Source: RYN-230 sp963841695 (GTDB lineage Bacteria; Actinomycetota; Actinomycetes; Streptosporangiales; Streptosporangiaceae). Taken from it: a stretch of 64,000 bases of DNA. A program made the translations under genes and the position numbers. Shown piece by piece: positions 58,680-64,000 of this stretch; the stretch's first letter is position 1; each line of letters starts with the position of its first letter. The DNA lies in contig CAWJDQ010000004.1 of assembly GCA_963841695.1 (NCBI GenBank), forward strand, positions 496,001 through 560,000. The letters are read 5' to 3'. The notes under the pieces were generated by a model. The model was not told where the DNA came from and ran no database searches. It worked only from the letters and a program-made list of their open reading frames with translations.

Positions 58680-60724
58680 CGGCCGGGGCCGCCGCCGCGA
58701 GCGGGCTGCGGGTCCTGCAGCGCGTGGTCTTCCCCGGTGACGACCTCGATGTCGTCCCGCTGTACGTCGAGACCAACCCCGAGCGGGGCGCCGCCGAGCT
58801 CGCGGCCGAGCTGGCCAACGAGGCGCTGACCGGCACCAAGGCCGGGACGGTGAACGTCCCGGTGGCCAACGCCCCGGTCGCGGAGACCCAGTCGAGCATC
58901 CGGTTCGGCAGTGACGTGCCTGGCTACCTGGTCGATGACGCGGGACCACGGCGCAGCGCGCTGATCGCGGCCGGCCGGCGGGTCTCGTTCGCCACCTACT
59001 TCAACGCCTTCCCGGCCAGCTACTGGCGCCGGTGGACGACCGTGGAATCGGTGACGCTCCGCATCCGGCTGGCCGGGGAGTCGAAGATCGTGCTGTACCG
59101 GTCCACCGCGCGCGGCTTCAGCCATCCGGTCGAGACCATCGACGTCGAGTCCGATCAGCCGGAAGTCATCCAGCGCACGCTCCCGCTGGCGCCGTTCATC
59201 GACGGCGGCTGGTACTGGTTCGACATCGTCGCCGGCCCGGGCGGCACGACGCTGATCGAGGCCGACTGGCTGGGGCCGGCGCCGGGCGCGCCCCCGGGCC
59301 GGGTCAGCATCGGGATTACCACGTTCAACCAGCCCGACTTCATGCTCGAGCAGCTGCACCGGCTCGGCGACGCGGCCGACACCCTGGATGTGCTGGACCG
59401 GGTGTACGTCATCGACCAGGGCACGGACAAGGTGACTCAGCGGCCGGGCTTCGACGACGCCGCGAAGAAGCTCGGTGGGCTGCTCCAGGTCGTCGAGCAG
59501 GGGAACATCGGCGGCTCAGGCGGATTCGCCCGGGCCATGGACGAGACGGTGCGGGCGGGGCGCGCCGACTACGTCCTGGTCATGGACGACGACGTCAGGC
59601 TGGACCCGGAGGGCATCCTGCGGGCGGTCACGTTCGCGGATCTGGCCCGCCGTCCCACGATCGTGGGCGGCCACATGTTCAGCATGTACGACCGGTCCCT
59701 GCTGCACGCGTTCGCCGAGGCCGTCGAACCGCACAAGTGGTGGTGGGGCCCGTCGCCGAACACCAAGGCCCGGCACGACTTCGGCCGGCGGAACCTGCGG
59801 AACACGCCGTGGCTGCACCGCCGCGCCGAGTCGGACTACAACGGCTGGTGGATGTGCCTCATCCCGACCGCGGTCATCCGCGAGATCGGTCTGTCGCTGC
59901 CGGTGTTCATCAAGTGGGACGACGCTGAGTACGGCGTCCGGGCCCGCGATCGCGGCTTCCCGACCGTGTCGCTGCCCGGCGTGGCGGCCTGGCAGGTGCC
60001 GTGGGACGACAAGGACGACGCCCGGAACTGGCAGGCCTATTACCACCTGCGCAACCGGCTGGTGTCCGCGCTGCTGCACTCGCCTGCGCCCAAGGGCGGC
60101 GCCGTCATCTCCGAGAGCCTGGAACGGCAGCTGCAGAGCCTGCTGTCCATGCAGTACTCGACGGTCGCGCTGCGCCTGCTGGCGGTCGAGGACGTGCTCA
60201 CCGGGCCTGCGCACATGCACCGGGAGATCGGGACCAAGCTCGCGCAGCTGCGCGAGGTGCGCGCGCCGTACACCGACGCCAGGGCCGCGACCGATCTGGA
60301 AAGCTTCCCGCCGCCGCGGCGCAAGGCCCCGGACTCGCTGAAGCAGTCCACCACGCCCACCAACAAGATCAACCTGATGACCAAGGCCGCCACCGGCACG
60401 CTGCGGCAGCTGCGGCCGACGCCGGAGCGGGCCAGGAAACGCCCGCAGATGGCGCTGCCGTACCAGGACGCGGGCTGGTGGGTGCTGGCCAACCTGGACA
60501 GCGTCCTGGTGTCCGCGGCCGAAGGCACGTCCGCGGCCTGGTATCAGCGGGACCCGAAGCTGTTCCGGTCGCTGGCCTGGCGCAGCCTCGTCGCGCACCG
60601 GCGGCTGCGCCGCAACTGGGCCCGGCTGGCCCGGGAGTACCGCGACGCGGCGGCGGATTTCAACTCGCCGGAGCGGTGGCGGGAGACCTTCGAGGCATCC
60701 GTGCGCCAGTCGAGCGGGCAGTGA
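58676..60724 (+). CDS. glfT2: Galactofuranosyltransferase GlfT2
   Basis: 682 residues, close to the mycobacterial enzyme (about 640). N-terminal beta-sandwich (residues 1-200, with LRVLQRVVFPGDDLDVVPLY), then the GT2 core: SIGITTFNQPDFMLEQLHR, VEQGNIGGSGGFARAMDE, YVLVMDDDVRLDPEG (DDD) and the acceptor site FIKWDDAEYGVRARD with the histidine in YYHLRNRL. It extends galactan with alternating linkages. The C-terminal helical part has KSTTPTNK-like linkers. It overlaps glf and the next gene. Confidence 0.93.
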   Translation: MTAGAAAASGLRVLQRVVFPGDDLDVVPLYVETNPERGAAELAAELANEALTGTKAGTVNVPVANAPVAETQSSIRFGSDVPGYLVDDAGPRRSALIAAGRRVSFATYFNAFPASYWRRWTTVESVTLRIRLAGESKIVLYRSTARGFSHPVETIDVESDQPEVIQRTLPLAPFIDGGWYWFDIVAGPGGTTLIEADWLGPAPGAPPGRVSIGITTFNQPDFMLEQLHRLGDAADTLDVLDRVYVIDQGTDKVTQRPGFDDAAKKLGGLLQVVEQGNIGGSGGFARAMDETVRAGRADYVLVMDDDVRLDPEGILRAVTFADLARRPTIVGGHMFSMYDRSLLHAFAEAVEPHKWWWGPSPNTKARHDFGRRNLRNTPWLHRRAESDYNGWWMCLIPTAVIREIGLSLPVFIKWDDAEYGVRARDRGFPTVSLPGVAAWQVPWDDKDDARNWQAYYHLRNRLVSALLHSPAPKGGAVISESLERQLQSLLSMQYSTVALRLLAVEDVLTGPAHMHREIGTKLAQLREVRAPYTDARAATDLESFPPPRRKAPDSLKQSTTPTNKINLMTKAATGTLRQLRPTPERARKRPQMALPYQDAGWWVLANLDSVLVSAAEGTSAAWYQRDPKLFRSLAWRSLVAHRRLRRNWARLAREYRDAAADFNSPERWRETFEASVRQSSGQ

Positions 60725-62367
60725 GTTCCAGCCCTACCCGCCACAGCGGCCCGGCGACCCCGCCCCCTGAGCCGGGCGGGCCGGCCGCGCAGCCCGCGGC
60801 CGGCGGGGCGGGCCCCGCGGCGGGCCGGGGATGGGCAGCCGCCGGGGCGACTTACGGGCCGGTGCTCCTCGCCGCCGCGGTCATGGCCGTGCTCGGTGCG
60901 TGGGGGCTGGCCCGGGACTCGGCCATGGGCAACGACGAGGTGGCGACCCGCTGGGCCGCGCTGCTGAGCCTGCCTCAGCTGGCCCGCCTGCTCCGCCACG
61001 TCGACGCGGTGCACGGGCTGTACTACCTGCTGATGCACGGCTGGATGGCGGTGGGCACCAGCCCGGCGGTCATGCGGATCCCCTCGGTCATCGCCATGGT
61101 CGTGGCCGTGGCCCTGACGGTGATCATCGGCCGGCGGCTCACCGGGTCGGCCTGGGGCGGCCTGTTCGCCGGCCTGATCGTCGCGCTGACCCCCACGATC
61201 AGCTACTACGCCCAGACCGCGCGCTCCTACGCGCTGGTCTTCGCCTGCGTCGTCGGATCGACCCTGGCGCTGCTGCACGCGCTGGCCGCCGAGCGGGCCA
61301 GCGGGGCGCGCTTCCCCGCGGGACGCTGGCTGGTCTACGCCGTGCTGCTGGTCGCCGGCGGCTACCTGAACGAGCTGTCGCTGCTCATCGTGGCGGCTCA
61401 CCTGGTCACGGTGCTGCTTGCCCGGTACGGGCGGCGGGTGCTGGCGCACTGGGCCGCCACGGCGGCTATCTCGGTGATCCTGGTCCTGCCGCTGGTGGCG
61501 CTCAGCGCCCGGGAAGACGCCGCCGTCGCCTGGATCCCCCGGCCCGGACTGTGGAGCCTGCGGATCCTCTTCCACGACTACTTCGGCGCGACGACCGTGG
61601 TCGCCGTGCTCTTGTTCTGCTGCGCGGTGGCCGCGGTTCTCCCGCCCCTGGACCGGGGGCGCCGCACCGCCGCGCCCGCCTGGTGGAGCGAGGGCGGCGT
61701 CTCGCTGCCGTCCGTCGCGCTGCCGCTGCTGGTGGTCCCGGGTGCGCTGCTGATCCTCGAATCGCTGGTGGCCCACCCGCTGTACGTGGACCGCTATGTC
61801 CTCTACGGCGAGGCCGGGGCCGCCCTGCTGGCCGGGGCCGGGGCGCTGCGGATCGGGCGGTGGCTGGCCTCCATCCCGCCCACCCCGGCCACCGGCCGCC
61901 GGATGCTGGTCTGGGTGCCCGGGGTGGTCGTCTGCCTCCTGGCCCTGGTCCTCCAGCTGGCTCCGCAGCACCGGGTCCGCACCCCGCAGAGCCGGCTGTT
62001 CGACTTCGGCGGGCCCTCCCGCTACCTGGCCGCCCACGCCCACCCCGGCGACGGCGTCCTGTTCTTCAGCGACTTCTTCCGCAAGGCCCGGCTGGGCTAC
62101 CCGGCGGATTACCGGAAGGTCAGCGACTTCGCGATGGCCGAGTCGCCTGCCGCGGCCGGGAACTTCCAGGGCCGGGACAAGCCGGCCGCCGTCGTCCAGT
62201 CCCTCATGGTCGGCTACCAGCGGATCTGGGTCGTGGGCCGGTCCCCGTTCGCGCACCTCACCGCCGGGCCGGTCCGCGCCGAGGACGCCGTGCTCAGGAG
62301 CCGCTTCTCGCTGTCCGCGAAGCGTCACTTCAAGGGCATCTTCGTCACGCTCTGGGTCCGCCGCTGA
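60721..62367 (+). CDS. GT-C (GT39/ArnT-like) membrane glycosyltransferase
   Basis: 548 residues with about 10 helices. The first loop DSAMGNDEVATRW holds the GT-C acidic motif (DE) after helix 1, and VVGSTLALLHALAAERA is a later helix. The C-terminal extracytoplasmic domain has FFSDFFRKARLGYP and WVVGRSPFAHLT. The GTG start overlaps the glfT2 stop. Likely attaches a sugar from a polyprenyl phosphate to the galactan or related polymer at the outer face. The N-terminus is Pro/Gly-rich. Confidence 0.78.
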   Translation: MSSSPTRHSGPATPPPEPGGPAAQPAAGGAGPAAGRGWAAAGATYGPVLLAAAVMAVLGAWGLARDSAMGNDEVATRWAALLSLPQLARLLRHVDAVHGLYYLLMHGWMAVGTSPAVMRIPSVIAMVVAVALTVIIGRRLTGSAWGGLFAGLIVALTPTISYYAQTARSYALVFACVVGSTLALLHALAAERASGARFPAGRWLVYAVLLVAGGYLNELSLLIVAAHLVTVLLARYGRRVLAHWAATAAISVILVLPLVALSAREDAAVAWIPRPGLWSLRILFHDYFGATTVVAVLLFCCAVAAVLPPLDRGRRTAAPAWWSEGGVSLPSVALPLLVVPGALLILESLVAHPLYVDRYVLYGEAGAALLAGAGALRIGRWLASIPPTPATGRRMLVWVPGVVVCLLALVLQLAPQHRVRTPQSRLFDFGGPSRYLAAHAHPGDGVLFFSDFFRKARLGYPADYRKVSDFAMAESPAAAGNFQGRDKPAAVVQSLMVGYQRIWVVGRSPFAHLTAGPVRAEDAVLRSRFSLSAKRHFKGIFVTLWVRR

Positions 62368-62390
62368 CCATCCGGGCCAGGCATCGGGCC

Positions 62391-62396
62391 TAGGCT
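62391..62396 (+). promoter_or_regulatory. Leaderless -10 box before the DinB-like gene
   Basis: TAGGCT 6 bases before GTG 62403. No good -35 at 17-18 bp (CTGACC is 21 bp away). No Shine-Dalgarno between, so a leaderless message is likely. The same hexamer and spacing occur at 50108 and, on the minus strand, at 50091. Confidence 0.55.
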
Positions 62397-62402
62397 GGGG
62401 GA

Positions 62403-63038
62403 GTGCCGGACGGGGATGTGTTCGCGCTGACCGCGATGGAGCGCCGCCGCGCGGCGGACATGTTCGCGGCGCTCAGCGACGACCAGTGGGCCGCGGCGAG
62501 CCTGTGCGCGGAATGGACCGTGCGGGACGTGGCCGGGCATCTCATCGGCCCGTTCTGCATCAGCGTCCCCCGCTTCGTGCTGGGCAGCCTGGTCTCGGGC
62601 GGCCCGGCCCGTTACTCGGTCAGGGAGTCGCGGCGGCTGGGCCGCCGCCCCGCCGGGGAGATCATCGCCATGCTGCGGGAGCACGCGGGCGACTGCTTCG
62701 TCCCGCCCGGGACGGGCCCGCTGGCGCCGCTGACCGACCTGGCCGTGCACACCCGCGACGTGGCCCGCCCGCTCGGGCTGCCGACCACGGCGGCGCTCCC
62801 GGCCTGGCGCGGTGCGCTCGACTTCCTGACCTCACCCCTGGCCCGCCGGGGGTTCGTCCCGCGCGGCCGCACGGACGGGCTGCGGTTCCGGGCCACCGAC
62901 CAGGACTGGGTCCAGGGCGACGGGCCGGAGATCAGCGGGCCGAGTGAGGCGCTGGCCCTGGCCATCGGGGGCCGGGCCGTGGCCCTGGACGACCTGGCCG
63001 GGCCGGGGCTGCCGGTGCTGCGCGGCCGGCTCAGCTAG
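62403..63038 (+). CDS. DinB-like protein, maleylpyruvate isomerase N-terminal domain type
   Basis: 211 residues of the mycothiol-dependent MDMPI/DinB group. LSDDQWAAASLCAEWTVRDVAGHLIG contains the conserved W-V-x-D-x-x-x-H helix that supplies a metal-binding His, and LTDLAVHTRDVARPLGLP supplies two more His-type ligands (HTRD). Such proteins often use mycothiol as cofactor; the substrate is unknown. Coding bias is clear throughout. Confidence 0.82.
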   Translation: MPDGDVFALTAMERRRAADMFAALSDDQWAAASLCAEWTVRDVAGHLIGPFCISVPRFVLGSLVSGGPARYSVRESRRLGRRPAGEIIAMLREHAGDCFVPPGTGPLAPLTDLAVHTRDVARPLGLPTTAALPAWRGALDFLTSPLARRGFVPRGRTDGLRFRATDQDWVQGDGPEISGPSEALALAIGGRAVALDDLAGPGLPVLRGRLS

Positions 63039-63247
63039 CCGGTTTCGTCAGTCCCGCCGTCTACCCTGGCTCTCGGGCCGGTACCCGGCCTCCTCCCGGG
63101 CCATCCGGCGGTGAGTTCCGGCCACCGTGGCCGTCATAGCCACCGGATGCCAGGCGGGCAGGGGTTATCGGTTCGCGGTCAGGGCCGCGCCGCCGATAGG
63201 TTCGGGACACTGGGCGATGTCGACCGGGGGCCGCACAGGAGGACGTA

Positions 63248-64000
63248 GTGACAGAGGACGTAATGACAGGGACGAGTACCCGGCCAGCCATTCTGGTCGA
63301 GGGCCTGACCAAGTCGTTCGGGGACGTGCACGCCCTGCGGGGCATCGACTTGTCCGTGCCGCGCGGCACGGTGCTGGGCGTGCTCGGGCCGAACGGCGCG
63401 GGCAAGACCACGGCCGTCCGCATCCTGACCACGCTGCTCAAGCCGGACGGCGGCCGGGCCCTGGTCGAGGGACGGGACGTGGTGCGGGACGCCGCCGCCG
63501 TCCGCCGGTCGATCGGGCTGTCCGGCCAGTCCGCGGCCATCCAGGAAGAGCTCACCGGCCGGGAGAACCTGGAGCTCATCGGGCGGCTGTATCACCTCAG
63601 GCGACCGCAGACCCGCGCCCGGGCGGCCGAGCTGCTGGCGCAGTTCGAGCTGGCCGACGCCGCCGACCGGGCGGCCAAGACCTACTCCGGGGGCATGCAG
63701 CGCCGGCTGGACCTGGCCGCCAGCCTGGTCGGCCAGCCCCAGGTGCTGTTCCTCGACGAGCCGACCACCGGCCTGGACCCGCGGTCCCGGCTGGGCATGT
63801 GGGACGTGATCCGCTCGCTGGTCGCCGACGGCACCACGCTGCTGCTCACCACGCAGTACCTGGACGAGGCCGACGAGCTGGCCGACGAGATCGTGGTCAT
63901 CGACCACGGGCTGGTCATCGCGGCGGGCACGTCGGAGGAGCTGAAGAGCCGGGTCGGCGGGGACGTGCTCGAGTTCTCGGTGCCCGACCGGGCCAGGACC
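63248..64000 (+). CDS. ABC exporter ATPase (DrrA-type), 3' end outside the window
   Basis: Visible 251 residues of a daunorubicin-resistance-type ABC ATPase. Walker A VLGPNGAGKTTAVRIL, signature YSGGMQRRLDLAASL, Walker B LFLDEPTTGLDPRSR and the histidine switch region LLLTTQYLDEADEL (Gln-Tyr as in the DrrA group). The GTG at 63248 has AGGAGG 4 bases upstream; ATG 63263 has its own GAGGA. A membrane partner is expected just beyond the edge. It probably exports a small lipophilic compound. Confidence 0.9.
   Translation, partial: MTEDVMTGTSTRPAILVEGLTKSFGDVHALRGIDLSVPRGTVLGVLGPNGAGKTTAVRILTTLLKPDGGRALVEGRDVVRDAAAVRRSIGLSGQSAAIQEELTGRENLELIGRLYHLRRPQTRARAAELLAQFELADAADRAAKTYSGGMQRRLDLAASLVGQPQVLFLDEPTTGLDPRSRLGMWDVIRSLVADGTTLLLTTQYLDEADELADEIVVIDHGLVIAAGTSEELKSRVGGDVLEFSVPDRART

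Noticed and set aside
1..64000. CRISPR arrays, tRNA or rRNA genes
   Set aside because: No regularly spaced direct repeats with unique spacers, no cloverleaf-like sequence and no rRNA signature were seen on reading. This is not a computed search.

Overview
The window is very GC-rich DNA (roughly 70-75 % by eye). Nearly every real frame has G or C at third positions, GTG starts are common, GTGA/ATGA gene overlaps are frequent, and the SOS box is of the actinobacterial type. Together with galactan genes (glf, glfT2), a DUF1707 protein and a MarR-GNAT fusion, this points to a chromosomal segment of a filamentous-type actinomycete. The genus cannot be told from the sequence. Several genes carry single-base frame breaks at short G/C runs, so some pseudogene calls may be assembly errors.

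Layout. 1-3105: a D-erythronate/L-threonate type C4 acid-sugar pathway (denD partial, otnK, ltnD). 3100-20950: a patchwork of small regulator-plus-target pairs, namely MarR-GNAT, ArsR/SRPBCC, glutamine amidotransferase, GPP34, TetR/hydrolase, thiolase, MarR/MFS-Usp, thioesterase/MerR, an arginase relic, NmrA-like/MarR, aldo/keto reductase, MFS and TetR/methyltransferase. 20971-35643: an L-rhamnose catabolic locus. On the minus strand lie the ABC importer rhaT-rhaP-rhaQ-rhaS, then rhaI, rhaEW and rhaB. Divergently lie a LacI regulator and lutA-lutB-lutC. Imported rhamnose is isomerised, phosphorylated and cleaved; the C3 lactaldehyde arm is expected to give L-lactate, which the Lut complex oxidises to pyruvate.

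36115-42763: an amidohydrolase, zinc alcohol dehydrogenase, PHP phosphoesterase, aldo/keto reductase, hotdog protein, GNAT and a VOC/MarR pair with two clear operators. 42886-46457: an insertion region with two adjacent, related IS630-type elements, a third solitary IS end, and a strikingly lower-GC gene for a multi-pass membrane protein of unknown function. 46563-51761: DUF1707 protein, VOC protein, lexA with its SOS box, methyltransferase, LysE exporter and peptidase E from a shared divergent promoter, and a PP2C-like protein. 52081-62367: a cell-envelope polysaccharide region. It has a membrane glycosyltransferase-like protein with an upstream leader ORF, a GT2 enzyme, a sulfotransferase, and a tightly overlapping operon GT2-glf-glfT2-GT-C. 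62403-64000: a DinB-like protein and the start of a DrrA-type ABC exporter.

Regulation. A recurring feature is a -10 hexamer placed 6 (sometimes 7) bases before the start codon with no ribosome binding site, which suggests many leaderless transcripts. Several of these promoters carry perfect palindromes over the -35/-10 region next to ArsR, MarR, TetR or MerR genes.
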